A DNA stretch of 64,000 nt from CAIXSC01 sp046349935 (lineage in GTDB: Bacteria > Planctomycetota > Planctomycetia > Pirellulales > Pirellulaceae): the NCBI GenBank assembly GCA_046349935.1, contig JAXMBK010000005.1, forward strand, positions 620,001-684,000, in the 5' to 3' direction. Shown here piece by piece: positions 1-9,303 of the stretch (position 1 is the first letter of the stretch; each line of letters starts with the position of its first letter). Below the pieces are notes generated by a model. That model did not search any database. It had not been told where the DNA came from and was given only the letters and a program-made list of their open reading frames with translations. The position numbers were made by a program, and so were the translations under genes.

Positions 1-546
1 GGCGGGTGGTCTGTCAACGAGGCCATTCGAGCCGCTCCGGCGTTGGAAGAGTATGGCGTATTGTTCGTCGAGCAACCGGTGCATCGCCTGGATCTGGAAG
101 GGCTCGCACGCGTTCGCAGGTCGATCCGCCTGCCCGTGATGGCCGATGAGTCGGTCTTCACGGTCCAGGATGCGGTGCGATGCCTGCAACTGGGCGCGGC
201 CGACATCCTCAGCGTCTACCCTGGCAAGAACGGCGGCCTGCTCAATACGTTGACCATCGCTTCGCTCGCTGAAGCCTCGGGAGTTCACTGCGCGATCGGC
301 AGCAATCTCGAGTGGGACGTGGGTTCTGCGGCGATGGCCCATGTGTGTGCGGCGATTCCAAACGTCGACGTGGATCGCTACGCAGCCGACATCATCGGCC
401 CTGTGTTTCACACCGCACGTGCTGCGCTGACCACGCTGACTCCCGCCTCCGGGTACGTGACGGCGCCGCAATCTCCCGGCATCGGATTGGAACTCGACTG
501 GCAACAAATCGACAAGCTGCGGATGAAGCCGGGAACCGCCGAGTGA
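1..546 (+). CDS. enolase-superfamily enzyme (muconate lactonizing/mandelate racemase type), 3' part
   Basis: This is the C-terminal part of a TIM-barrel enzyme of the enolase superfamily; the reading frame is open from base 1, so the start lies outside the window. Visible family landmarks are EQP (second metal ligand), MADES (third metal-ligand region), PGKNGG (the position of the catalytic lysine in the muconate-lactonizing group) and SNLEWDVG (barrel strand 8 acidic residue). Members abstract a proton alpha to a carboxylate with Mg2+ help. The substrate cannot be told from this fragment: cycloisomerase, dipeptide epimerase and sugar-acid dehydratase are all possible. It ends at TGA 544-546, about 60 bp before the 3' end of the convergent carbonic anhydrase gene. 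Confidence 0.85.
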   Translation, partial: GGWSVNEAIRAAPALEEYGVLFVEQPVHRLDLEGLARVRRSIRLPVMADESVFTVQDAVRCLQLGAADILSVYPGKNGGLLNTLTIASLAEASGVHCAIGSNLEWDVGSAAMAHVCAAIPNVDVDRYAADIIGPVFHTARAALTTLTPASGYVTAPQSPGIGLELDWQQIDKLRMKPGTAE

Positions 547-607
547 CGATGCCTCCCCCTGATTCGCGCCTTACCCCGCTCAGGCGTTCACCCATACAAG
601 CTTCGAC

Positions 608-1300
608 TCAGGAGAAGTTCCGCAAGACGAATCGACGGTTGATTTCTTGCGGCTCTCGCGCTCCCTCTTGGGCGCATGCCTTGAGTTCCTCGACGTCGCT
701 CGGATCGACTTCGATCAGATGGGGATAGATCACCCAAGAGACTCGCTCCTTGAAGAAGCACTTGCCATCCGGCGTGGTCAATGATCCTTCGTAGCGAAAG
801 AACTGCGAGCGGTTTGAGGGCAAGAAATCAACGGGATTGACCGCGGCGCCAACGGAGCAATTTTCGTCGCTGCGGAGAGCGGCGTTGGCCTTGAGGGCCG
901 AATTCAAGGCTCGAATCGACAGAGGAGTAGGGACGCTCCGCCGCTCCTTGAAAAAGACCCCTAGTACGACATGGGTGGAGTCGCCGGTGACGGCGTCTGG
1001 CGTCGACGGACTGGGGAAGGGGTGAACAAAGTGTATCTCGAAGTCGAAATCCAATCCGTCGAGCCAGTGCTCGCTTCGGGAGTGAATGTGGACGCGTTCC
1101 AGCGGAGCGGTAATGCCAGCAAATCGAATTGTTGGAGGCGAATCGAAGTAAAAGTTGTGATTCGAGTGATTGAACTTGCCCGGGAGTTCTTGGTTCGGGT
1201 AGTCGACGACAAGATAGTCCACGGGAAACACGACGGGGACTGCCTTCGCTGTCTCAAGTCGAATCGGAGACTGTTGAGAGCCGTAGGGCCATTGCGACAT
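608..1300 (-). CDS. alpha-type carbonic anhydrase
   Basis: A 230-aa protein that aligns by eye with alpha carbonic anhydrases along its length: N-terminal WPYGSQQSPI (family QSPI), NHNFYF, the zinc histidines in VHIH (H71, H73) and EIHFVH (H90), then VVLGVFFK, YEGSLTTPDG (the SLTTPP segment with the Thr199 equivalent), VSWVIYP and a closing PQEINRRFV. The loop between the HIH pair and the SEH motif is shorter than in animal enzymes (H73 to E77). It would interconvert CO2 and bicarbonate with Zn2+. No signal peptide is visible, so it may be cytoplasmic, unlike most bacterial alpha enzymes. A GGAAGGA ribosome site precedes the ATG at 1298-1300. It is transcribed divergently from the flavoprotein gene. 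Confidence 0.82.
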   Translation of the reverse strand: MSQWPYGSQQSPIRLETAKAVPVVFPVDYLVVDYPNQELPGKFNHSNHNFYFDSPPTIRFAGITAPLERVHIHSRSEHWLDGLDFDFEIHFVHPFPSPSTPDAVTGDSTHVVLGVFFKERRSVPTPLSIRALNSALKANAALRSDENCSVGAAVNPVDFLPSNRSQFFRYEGSLTTPDGKCFFKERVSWVIYPHLIEVDPSDVEELKACAQEGAREPQEINRRFVLRNFS

Positions 1301-1495
1301 GGTCGGTCCTTCCGTGCTAGAAGAGATGTCTCAAGACTTCGTGTTCCGTTAACACAGACGCTAACGCCACGGTTGTTCCTCTGCAAGAATGCGGCCCTAG
1401 AGAGTAAGATAACCGTTCGGGAGCGGCGGTTCCTTGCGGGGCGACAGAACTTGCGAGACTGGCCGTCTCGTCTCATCGGAAGTGCGAGTTGAGTG

Positions 1496-2578
1496 ATGGG
1501 CAGGCGAATCCTTGTGATCGGTGCGGGCGTCAGCGGACTCACGACGGCCAGATGTCTAATTGACGCGGGGTTCTCCGTCGCCGTGCTCGCCGAAAAATCC
1601 GCCGAGGCGACTCCGTCCGTCATTGCAGGCGCTCTTTGGGAGTGGCCCCCGGCCGTGTGCGGGCATCATTCGAACCAGGAGTCGCTGCAGCGGTCGAAGC
1701 AGTGGGCCGTCGATTCGTATCGTACGTTTCAAGCCCTATCCGCTCAACCCGCATCGGGCGTGCGGATGGCGACCGCGGTCTTCTACTTTCGCCAGCCGAT
1801 CCGAGAGTGTCCGTGGGAACTGGCGAAAATGCAGGAAGCCGCTCGCCACGTGGAGGGCTTCGAGCACTCGCCTTCGTTGATCGAACGACACGGCGTCAAC
1901 TCGGCGATCGGCTTGTGCGACGCCTACAGCTTTCTCGCGCCGCTGGTGGAGACCGACGTCTACATGCACTGGCTGCGGGAGGGACTGGTTAAGGAGGGCT
2001 GCCAGTTTGAGCAGCGCAAGATTTCCACGCGGCTCAACGACGCGCAAGATTCGCTTTGCGCCGAGTTCGACGCCGAGGCGATCGTCAACTGCGCTGGACT
2101 GGGATCGATGGAACTCACGGGGGACGCCATGCAGCCGCTCCGCGGGGCGCTCGTCCGCGTGCACAATGACGGCGTGAACATGCCTCGCGTCGCCACGGCG
2201 CATTGCATCGGCCTCACCGACCGGATGCCGCAACAACAGATGGTCTACATCATCCCTCGCGGCGAAGACATGCTCGTGCTGGGCGGAATCGCCGAACTGG
2301 GCCAATGGAACGTCGAGATTGGAATGGCGAGCTACGAACCAGTGCGCGAGATCTGGCGGCGCTGCCAGGAATTTTTGCCGATCCTGCAACAAGCACGGAT
2401 CGATGAAAGTCGACCGGTCGCCGTGGGGTTGCGACCTTATCGCGAAAAGAATGTGCGGTTGGAGCGAGAACCAGGATGCAGGATCGTGCACAACTACGGC
2501 CACGGCGGTTCCGGTTTCACGTTTTCGTGGGGCTGTAGCCAAGAAGTCGTCAGCTTGGTGCAAGGAATCGTTGTCTGA
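1496..2578 (+). CDS. FAD-dependent oxidoreductase, D-amino-acid-oxidase-like
   Basis: A 360-aa flavoprotein of the DAO family. The N-terminus has the dinucleotide-binding beta-alpha-beta motif GAGVSGLTTARCL followed by an acidic strand end, AEKS. The C-terminus has the family signature HNYGHGGSGFTFSWG, which holds the FAD pyrophosphate, and GLRPYR just before it matches the substrate-carboxylate arginine region of D-amino-acid oxidases. The expected reaction is oxidative deamination of a D-amino acid to an oxo acid with H2O2 release; D-Asp or neutral D-amino acids cannot be told apart here. GTG at 1493 directly precedes the chosen ATG. It ends 23 bp before the convergent jetD gene. Confidence 0.8.
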   Translation: MGRRILVIGAGVSGLTTARCLIDAGFSVAVLAEKSAEATPSVIAGALWEWPPAVCGHHSNQESLQRSKQWAVDSYRTFQALSAQPASGVRMATAVFYFRQPIRECPWELAKMQEAARHVEGFEHSPSLIERHGVNSAIGLCDAYSFLAPLVETDVYMHWLREGLVKEGCQFEQRKISTRLNDAQDSLCAEFDAEAIVNCAGLGSMELTGDAMQPLRGALVRVHNDGVNMPRVATAHCIGLTDRMPQQQMVYIIPRGEDMLVLGGIAELGQWNVEIGMASYEPVREIWRRCQEFLPILQQARIDESRPVAVGLRPYREKNVRLEREPGCRIVHNYGHGGSGFTFSWGCSQEVVSLVQGIVV

Positions 2579-2601
2579 GGATTTGATGCTTGACGCGTCG
2601 T

Positions 2602-3747
2602 CTACGTTCGAGACCATCGTTCCAGGTGGTGGTGGACGAGCGACGCCGGCAAGAACTCTTGTTCGAGTCTGCCGTGCGATTCTCGAAGCAGGCGGCGATA
2701 CAGTTGTGCTTCCGACTCATGGAGGTTGGAGGGAACGTCCATGCCGGCGACGACCGGTTCGGGCACCGCATGCTGACGATGCGCATCGAAGATGTCTTCC
2801 GACATGAGCAGCGACTCTATCCGCCCAAGAGCGGCCCGTGCGGTTGACAAACACTGCAGTCCCCAGGTGTCAATGTCGCCCCAGTAACCGACCTGTCGCG
2901 TAGCTAGCCACGGTGCGGTCGTCCAATGGAGATCGAGCCCGGCGCCGAGCACCGCGATGACGCCAGGCACGCGCGGCAACAAGTGCTGGCACGATTCGTT
3001 CTCGACGATGAGCAACTTCTCGGTCGGCAACGGCCGCTCGCGCAACTCGCCGCTGCGCAGTCGCAGCTTCTCGAAAGGCAGAAGCCGACCGTCGAGGTCT
3101 ACGACGAGGAGCCAATGATCCGTGTCGCAAAGTGCATCCAGGAATCGCTCCAACCCGAGGCGACTGACTTCTCCGTCGAAGCGCACGTCCAGCAGCGCGG
3201 AAACCAAGCCTGCGTTTCGTTCAAAGAACTTGGTGTCGATTCCCTCGAGCGACAACGATCGCAGCGGCCGACCTTGCGCACATCCGGGCGTCAATGCGGC
3301 GGCCAGTTTGGCCGCTTGTCGGACTTCGGGCAGCGGCTTGTTCGCCCACAGCGAGCGCTTACGGATGAACGACGAATGAAACATCGCAGGAGAATCGCGA
3401 GCCAGTTCCCCAAGCGACTCAAACTCCCTACGCACCTGCGGGTCGGCGATCGCCTCGACCCATTCGCTGGGCCGACGGAGGGTCCACTGTACGGGAATGC
3501 GCACCTCGCCCGCCGCGTCGCGATATCGCACGTCTTCCCAATGTACGTCGCCAAGCTTCATGCGCCGCCAGGCTTCGACATGCTGTCGCACGCCGTCCAG
3601 GTCGGAACGAAGGAGGCGGGACGATGGCTTCCCGATCGACAATACGATCGGCCAGGCGCCGTCGAGGCCTAACAGCCGCGCTTCTCGATGAGCGGGACTT
3701 TCCCATTGTCGCCGCAAGACGTATCGGAGATCGGCGGGTGACTTCAT
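2602..3747 (-). CDS. jetD: Wadjet anti-plasmid protein JetD (DUF3322 + Toprim-like DUF2220)
   Basis: A 381-aa nuclease subunit of the Wadjet (JetABCD/MksG) system, which recognises and cuts circular plasmid DNA after SMC loop extrusion. The N-terminal half (SPADLRYVLRRQWES onward) is DUF3322-like. The C-terminal half is the topoVI-A/Toprim-like DUF2220 with LLIVENE (catalytic glutamate strand), GAGLD and the acidic YWGDIDTWG motif, where many family members read GDIDTHG. The open frame runs upstream to 4008, but ATG 3747 makes a 4-bp ATGA overlap with jetC, the same coupling as the other jet genes, so that start was chosen. Last gene of the operon. Confidence 0.9.
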   Translation of the reverse strand: MKSPADLRYVLRRQWESPAHREARLLGLDGAWPIVLSIGKPSSRLLRSDLDGVRQHVEAWRRMKLGDVHWEDVRYRDAAGEVRIPVQWTLRRPSEWVEAIADPQVRREFESLGELARDSPAMFHSSFIRKRSLWANKPLPEVRQAAKLAAALTPGCAQGRPLRSLSLEGIDTKFFERNAGLVSALLDVRFDGEVSRLGLERFLDALCDTDHWLLVVDLDGRLLPFEKLRLRSGELRERPLPTEKLLIVENESCQHLLPRVPGVIAVLGAGLDLHWTTAPWLATRQVGYWGDIDTWGLQCLSTARAALGRIESLLMSEDIFDAHRQHAVPEPVVAGMDVPSNLHESEAQLYRRLLRESHGRLEQEFLPASLVHHHLERWSRT

Positions 3748-6700
3748 GGCGAGCGGGCTAGCTCCTCCAGACGTTCCCAAGAGATCGATGCTAAGCTGGC
3801 TTCCTTGCCGGGGCGCTGCACGCAGATGACCTTGCGCGTATGTTGCTTCAGGAGGCCGATCTCCTTGTTGGGAGTCACGAAAATCGGATGCAAGCTGAAG
3901 ATCCGCAGCGCCTCGATGATGCGGCTGGCCGCCGACGGCGAACTCTTGGAAAACGCTTCGTCCAGGATCACCGTGGCGTAGAGAGGGCGGGTAGATGCGG
4001 AGGGGCATAGTGCATAACTCAGCGACGCCGTCAGAATGTGGCTCGCCATCAGTTCCTTTTCGCCCCCGCTGCCGCTTTGAGAGCCCGTCCGCGGCGGGGA
4101 GCGATCTCCGGTCTGTCGATCCACTTCGACGACGTAAAACTGCAGCCGAAAGCGCGGATCGAGCAGCGCCTTGGAGCCTTGTAATCGCCGGTTCTGACCC
4201 GCATCGCGCAGGATCGCCACCATGTCTTGCAGCGACTTGAAGTGGCTTTCCCCGCCGTCGTCCTTGAGCGCCGCGTGCCGCACTTTCTGCATGGCGACGT
4301 GCAATGCCCGCAGACGCTCGTCCTTGATCCGCTGCGGCAGCAACTGGAGATAACGCCCGGAACGAAAGTCGACTTTGACCAGCGTGTGATTCAACTCGCC
4401 GATCCGCTGCTCGATCGCATCGACTTCTTCGTCGATGCTTGCTAACAATTGCGTCACGCCCTGATCGGATGATCGATTGAGGTATTCTAGGAAACGCGAT
4501 CGCTTCTCCGGAAGCGCCTCTTGGGTCAACGTGCGCAGCCGCTCGAGATAGTGAGGCACGTCGTCGATCGTCGATCCCACTTCGACAAGCGCCCCGTTGT
4601 CGACCCGCTTGGCATACTCCATCTTGCGAACGAGTTGCAGTTCAATCTCCGCGTCTCGTTCGACTTGCTTCGCCAGCGCCTCGTCGATGTCGTGCGTAGA
4701 ACGCCGTTCTTGATCGTCGAGTTTCTGAGCGGGGATGTTCATATCCAGTCGCAAGTGCTTCGCGACCAGTGCTGAATCCGCTTCAGAAAGCCCGTCGCCG
4801 ATGCGTCGCCGCGCAGTCTCCCGAGCGTCGATGGCGGAGGACAACTTGTCTTCCAAACGGGCGCAATTCGTGCGGACTTCGGTGATCTCTTGGCGAGTCG
4901 CTTCCAGTCGCTGATTCGCAACGTCGTATTGAAACTTGGCTTGGCTGGCGTCCGACAGCGGATCGAGCAGCGCCTTGAGTCGGAGTTCGGAGCGAGACAG
5001 TTCGCCTTCGGCGCTCGGCAGGTCGATCGTTGCGAACTCGAGGGTTGCGAGCGACTCGAGGACCTTGCAAGTGTTTTCGACATGTCGCACCAACGCTTCG
5101 TGTTCGCGCGTGATGATGCGCGCCGAATCGACGGCGTTGCGGGCGTCGCTTAGCTGCTGTACCAACGATTCGAGTTGATCTTTGTTGTCAAAACCCGTCA
5201 TCCAGTCCTGATCCAGGCGGCGCTGGTCTTGTTTTTCAAATTTGCCCTGCCTTCCCGAGATCATGCCCTCGATGGTTAAGCCATGTTCGGTGCGGCGCAG
5301 TGCTTCCGCCGACGAGACGCAATGAAGATCGCGGCCGGACATCAGCTTCTGAGCGGCAGAGGCGAGCGGGTGCTGTTTGAAATTCAGTTTCTGCACAAAT
5401 CCGTCGGCGAAAAACTGCAGACGCTCTTCCCGGGCGGCAGCCGACTGCAAGCGCACGTGCAAGCGATTGTCGCGATGATTCACCCACCGCAACGCCTGAT
5501 CAAGGAGCTGCTCGGGAACGAGCACTCGCAAGCGTTCCGACCCCAATGCACGCTCGATCGCTCCACGCCACGCCGCTTCGGTCGCCTTCACCTCGACCAA
5601 CTCGGCGAGAAAAGGCAGATCTGAGTCGCGCAAGTTCAATTGCGACGCCAGCTCGGCGCGAAAATCTTGAAAGTTCGGCGGGATGTTGGAACCAGGTCGT
5701 TGCCTGACCTTGTTGAGCGTCTGTTCGACTTCGCTCGTACGGTTCTCGGCCTCGCGGAGTTTCAGACTGGCCTCAAGAAGGTCGCCTTTCCGAATTTCAA
5801 GCTGCTCTCGCTCGGTCTCGAGTCGCAGTGTGACGGCTCGCTTGTTCTCGGCTAGCGTTGCGTCCGATAACTCGTCATTCATACCCAACGAAGCAAGCAT
5901 CGATTGATACTGCTGGGCGTGCTTACGTCGCTCGGCGACGAGACGCTGCTGCGCGTGGATCGTGTTTTGCAACTCCCCGATGACGTTGCCGCCGAGCTCC
6001 AGATATCGCTCGCGCAAGGCGTCAACTTCGGCCTGCTGCGATTGGAGCTGCGCAGCGAACTCGTGGAGCGAACTGTGCGATCGTTCGAGCGAAGCTTGCA
6101 GATCGCGTGCCTCTTCGTTCCACTTGAGTAGACCCGCATTTGCGAACCAGATCGGCGCCGTCTTTTTCAGCTTGCGCCACGTCTCGGTCTTTTTCCGCGA
6201 CGCAGCCAAGCGGTCATGCTCTTCCTTGACGGGGGTCAGCGATTCTTGCTGCTTCTTGGCCAGTTCCAGTTCCGCATGGATCTCCGACAGATTGTCAAAC
6301 TCGGCGGCGACCTCGATCGCTCGATCGAACGCCGCGCGGTCATCGAGGACTAGTTCGCGGAAGATCTCGTCGATGCTGTTTAGTTGCTTGAGGCCGGCCG
6401 CACGGTTCAGCAAGGTGAACGCGTTCTCGCCGACGTCGAAGAATTTGCGCAAGCGCTCGAGATACGCTCGCTTGCTGTCGAAAATCCGTAGGTCGGCCGT
6501 TTCCCGACCCATTTTGAGCAGGTCGCGGACCCCGTCGTCGTGCAACATCTGCAGCCACTGCGTGAACGTCTGATCGGCGGCTTGCGAGAAAACCCAACGG
6601 CGTTTGAGATCATCGGCGGCGTTTCCCGTCCCTTCCGTCCAGAAGAGGCCTGCCAGTTTCACGACATGCGCGCCGCCCTTGTAGGTCCCGCACACTCCGC

Positions 6701-7094
6701 TGATCGTCTTTCCGGGGCGAGCCACTTCTTGGCGGCCGTCGGCGCCGTCGCCGCCCAAGACGCCGCGCACGTACTCGATCAGCGTCCGGTCGCTTTCGTG
6801 GCCTCCCGTCGAGGCCAAATTGTAACGCGGCTGGGCGACGAGCAGCGTCATTAACGCATCCACTAACGTCGTCTTTCCGCTCCCGGTGGGGCCGATGATG
6901 GCGGCGCCCGCGTCGTCAAACTCGGCCCGATGCAGGCCGCGAAACGGGCCCCAGTTGTATACCTCCAGTTCTGACAGGACGAACGACGCGTCCATGTTCG
7001 GCGGTTGAGTAGACAATTGGCTCGCACGCGTCTCTGCAACGTCGTCGACATCGTCTTCCGGTTCGCTGTTCCGGCCAGGACGATTGAGCGTCAT
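3744..7094 (-). CDS. jetC: Wadjet SMC/MukB-like ATPase JetC
   Basis: A 1116-aa SMC-type motor, the usual JetC/MksB/EptC length. Residues 68-75 are a Walker A (GPTGSGKT) after the SMC-like ELEVYNWGPFRG opening. The middle, about residues 250-900, is rich in heptad Glu/Arg/Leu and should form the two coiled-coil arms around a hinge. Near the C-terminus come the ABC signature (SGSGGEKE) and Walker B (YATVILDEAF). It is thought to dimerise, bind JetA and JetB as kleisin and KITE partners, extrude plasmid DNA and hand it to JetD. It overlaps both neighbours by 4 bp. No frameshift or lost catalytic motif was seen, so the protein looks functional. Confidence 0.93.
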   Translation of the reverse strand: MTLNRPGRNSEPEDDVDDVAETRASQLSTQPPNMDASFVLSELEVYNWGPFRGLHRAEFDDAGAAIIGPTGSGKTTLVDALMTLLVAQPRYNLASTGGHESDRTLIEYVRGVLGGDGADGRQEVARPGKTISGVCGTYKGGAHVVKLAGLFWTEGTGNAADDLKRRWVFSQAADQTFTQWLQMLHDDGVRDLLKMGRETADLRIFDSKRAYLERLRKFFDVGENAFTLLNRAAGLKQLNSIDEIFRELVLDDRAAFDRAIEVAAEFDNLSEIHAELELAKKQQESLTPVKEEHDRLAASRKKTETWRKLKKTAPIWFANAGLLKWNEEARDLQASLERSHSSLHEFAAQLQSQQAEVDALRERYLELGGNVIGELQNTIHAQQRLVAERRKHAQQYQSMLASLGMNDELSDATLAENKRAVTLRLETEREQLEIRKGDLLEASLKLREAENRTSEVEQTLNKVRQRPGSNIPPNFQDFRAELASQLNLRDSDLPFLAELVEVKATEAAWRGAIERALGSERLRVLVPEQLLDQALRWVNHRDNRLHVRLQSAAAREERLQFFADGFVQKLNFKQHPLASAAQKLMSGRDLHCVSSAEALRRTEHGLTIEGMISGRQGKFEKQDQRRLDQDWMTGFDNKDQLESLVQQLSDARNAVDSARIITREHEALVRHVENTCKVLESLATLEFATIDLPSAEGELSRSELRLKALLDPLSDASQAKFQYDVANQRLEATRQEITEVRTNCARLEDKLSSAIDARETARRRIGDGLSEADSALVAKHLRLDMNIPAQKLDDQERRSTHDIDEALAKQVERDAEIELQLVRKMEYAKRVDNGALVEVGSTIDDVPHYLERLRTLTQEALPEKRSRFLEYLNRSSDQGVTQLLASIDEEVDAIEQRIGELNHTLVKVDFRSGRYLQLLPQRIKDERLRALHVAMQKVRHAALKDDGGESHFKSLQDMVAILRDAGQNRRLQGSKALLDPRFRLQFYVVEVDRQTGDRSPPRTGSQSGSGGEKELMASHILTASLSYALCPSASTRPLYATVILDEAFSKSSPSAASRIIEALRIFSLHPIFVTPNKEIGLLKQHTRKVICVQRPGKEASLASISWERLEELARSP

Positions 7095-7816
7095 TTCCCA
7101 CCAGCCTTTTCCGACGAAGGTTGGCTCTTCTCCTTCAGCACCTGCAGCAGCGCTGTGAGCGACTCTGGATTGGCGACGTGCGCGATCAAGGGACGGATGA
7201 TGAGTTCTTGTTGCTTGTCGACCTCGGAGACGACGCCGTGCGTCTTGAGTTGATCGAGCAATTGGAGCAGGCGACTTTCATTCTTGGCGTCGCTGCCTGA
7301 GTCGCCGAAGTAGGCGAGAAAGCTGGGCGTTAGGTCGTCGATCGCCGTCTTGGCGATCGCTTGTCCGACGCCGAACTCTTGCTCATGCACCGCAAACGAT
7401 TGTCGTAGGATCGCGAGCAGCAAGGACTGTTCGAGCGTCAAACGCTGCTTGCGCACGAGCGGGTGGCTCCAGCCATCCTCTTCGTCGGATTCGTTCGACT
7501 TGGCGACCTGCGCCACGGCGAGAAAGGCGACGCCGCGATGCGAGTCGACTTTCAGGGTCAAGTCGAACGGTTCGAGAACCCGCTGTATCGCGTCCGCGTG
7601 AATGATGCACGAGCGAAAGAGGTCGGTGCGCGCCGTTTCCTCGATGAAACCATGCTTGAGTAGTTCTTGCGCAGCGAGCTTGACTTCCGCAGGCGTCAGG
7701 AGTGAGTCGCGCGTCGAGGTAACTCCCGCATCCGAGGGACTCTCTTCCTTCGACCGGATGTTCTCCGAAGATGCGGCAACTCGCGACTCGACCAACTTAT
7801 CAAAGATGCTGCTCAT
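7091..7816 (-). CDS. jetB: Wadjet KITE-type subunit JetB (DUF4194)
   Basis: A 241-aa DUF4194 protein, equivalent to MukE/MksE. In Wadjet it forms winged-helix dimers that bind the kleisin JetA and sit on the SMC heads. The sequence gives TPAEVKLAAQELLKHGFI and a helical body with RLTLEQSLLLAILRQSF, in line with the winged-helix fold. The N-terminal ~40 residues are polar and probably disordered. It starts at ATG 7816, overlapping the jetA stop by 4 bp, and ends in a 4-bp overlap with jetC. The assignment rests mainly on its place between jetA and jetC and its size. Confidence 0.88.
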   Translation of the reverse strand: MSSIFDKLVESRVAASSENIRSKEESPSDAGVTSTRDSLLTPAEVKLAAQELLKHGFIEETARTDLFRSCIIHADAIQRVLEPFDLTLKVDSHRGVAFLAVAQVAKSNESDEEDGWSHPLVRKQRLTLEQSLLLAILRQSFAVHEQEFGVGQAIAKTAIDDLTPSFLAYFGDSGSDAKNESRLLQLLDQLKTHGVVSEVDKQQELIIRPLIAHVANPESLTALLQVLKEKSQPSSEKAGGK

Positions 7817-9303
7817 TCCAACGTCTCCACTCGCAGATCCTTCACGGCGGAATGATCGACTGCCACCGTGGGAACGTGGAACCGCGTCTTCTGACCCGCT
7901 TGGTCCACCAAGTCAATCGATTCGACTTGATCTTCGATCGCGACGCCGGCTTGCCGAGCCATCGTGAGCCAGAAGACCAGGGTCTCCAAGTCGTGCGTGG
8001 GCGGCAGCGCGGCGGCGAGTTGACCGATGGTGAGTTTTCGTCCGGTCTCGAGCAAGTGATCGAGCGTCCGCTGAAATACGTCGACGCGATTGAGCGCGTG
8101 GTAGGCTCGCCAGAACTCCTCGTCCATCGCGGCGGGGTCCGCCTGCTGCAGTTCGAGTTCCAGTTCGACGTCGTCATCGGCGCCGACTTGTTTCGGCAGG
8201 ATTCGTTCGGGGACGGGCAGGTTCGCCGCAGTGATCGCGATCGGCGGCAGCGGACTCTCGGAGCGGCGCAGCCTTTGCGAAGTCCAGTCGAGCTCCAAAG
8301 CGTGTTGAAAGATGTCTTGCAGCACGGCGCCGATTCGCATCTGTTCGTCGGCGAGCCCCGATTTGAGGAATCCGCGCACGTCGCGTTCACTACGCGCTCG
8401 TGCCTGAATGACGCGTTCCGACTCGTGCACCAGGCGGGAGACGAGTCGCCGTAGTTCCACGCGTTGATTGCGGGTCAGCGCGCGGTCGGCGTTGGGGTCG
8501 TCCAAAATGGTGCGAATCCGCGCCTTCATGATTTGCAGCTCGGACTCCTTCCTTAGCTGCGCATAGAAGCTCTCGAAAACTTGTCCTTCGACTGTTTGGA
8601 CCAGATCCTCGTGGCCGCTGAGGAGTTCTTCGACGATGTCGCCGCGGTTCTGGTTTTCGCTGATGATGCGCTGACGGAGGAGTCGATCGGCTTCTCGGTA
8701 TGTGTCTTCAACGCGGCGAAAGTCGGCCAGAAGGCTCATCGCCAACTGGTACGCTTCGCGAATCCCCTCTACGGCTTTGGGGCCGTCGAGCACTTCGAAA
8801 TCGCCGGCGCGCACCGCATCCAGTTCTTGCCATAGCGCCTCGATGCGCGCGATGAGGCGTTGTTCACGCTCCTGCTGATTGCGGCTGAGTTGCGATTCGA
8901 GGATTTCGATCGCGCGTTGGACGGTGGCCAAACGCGAAGCGGTCGACGTCATGGCTTGGTCGTCGAGCGACTCGAGGAACATCAGCGAGCGTTGGAACGC
9001 ATCGGTCGCCAGCAGTTTGCCGCCGCGTTCGACGATGAGTCCTCGTTTGAGCCACTGGCGCAGTTCTTTGCGGGCAGCCAGCGGTAGATCGTCGCCCAGT
9101 TCAAGTTCCGAGTCGTTCGCGTGATCGGCGAACACGTGAGCCAATCGTTCGACGGCTTCTTCGAAGTCGACGCCGCCGGCGCTGGCGTCGATCAGGCTCT
9201 TCAAGCTGGCCAAGATCAACGGCCCCTTGGGCGACGCGAGCAGCAACCAAGCGGGATGATTGCGGCGCAAAGAAACGAACTTGTTGACAATCTCGCGCGA
9301 CAT
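7813..9303 (-). CDS. jetA: Wadjet kleisin-type subunit JetA (DUF3375)
   Basis: A 496-aa DUF3375 protein, the MukF/MksF-like kleisin that bridges the two JetC heads. Family features are the opening FVSLRRNHPAWLLL followed by SPKGPLILASL, then long charged helices and an acidic linker (DDDVELELELQ) before a C-terminal domain. First gene of the operon. ATG 9303 was chosen because the family normally starts just before the RRNHPAW segment. In-frame ATGs at 9336 and 9414 would add 11 or 37 residues that do not resemble the family. The upstream region is repeat-rich and gave no obvious promoter. Confidence 0.88.
   Translation of the reverse strand: MSREIVNKFVSLRRNHPAWLLLASPKGPLILASLKSLIDASAGGVDFEEAVERLAHVFADHANDSELELGDDLPLAARKELRQWLKRGLIVERGGKLLATDAFQRSLMFLESLDDQAMTSTASRLATVQRAIEILESQLSRNQQEREQRLIARIEALWQELDAVRAGDFEVLDGPKAVEGIREAYQLAMSLLADFRRVEDTYREADRLLRQRIISENQNRGDIVEELLSGHEDLVQTVEGQVFESFYAQLRKESELQIMKARIRTILDDPNADRALTRNQRVELRRLVSRLVHESERVIQARARSERDVRGFLKSGLADEQMRIGAVLQDIFQHALELDWTSQRLRRSESPLPPIAITAANLPVPERILPKQVGADDDVELELELQQADPAAMDEEFWRAYHALNRVDVFQRTLDHLLETGRKLTIGQLAAALPPTHDLETLVFWLTMARQAGVAIEDQVESIDLVDQAGQKTRFHVPTVAVDHSAVKDLRVETLE

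Noticed and set aside
1736..2617. Long minus-strand frame within the flavoprotein gene
   Set aside because: Antisense shadow; the plus strand has clear FAD motifs at both ends.
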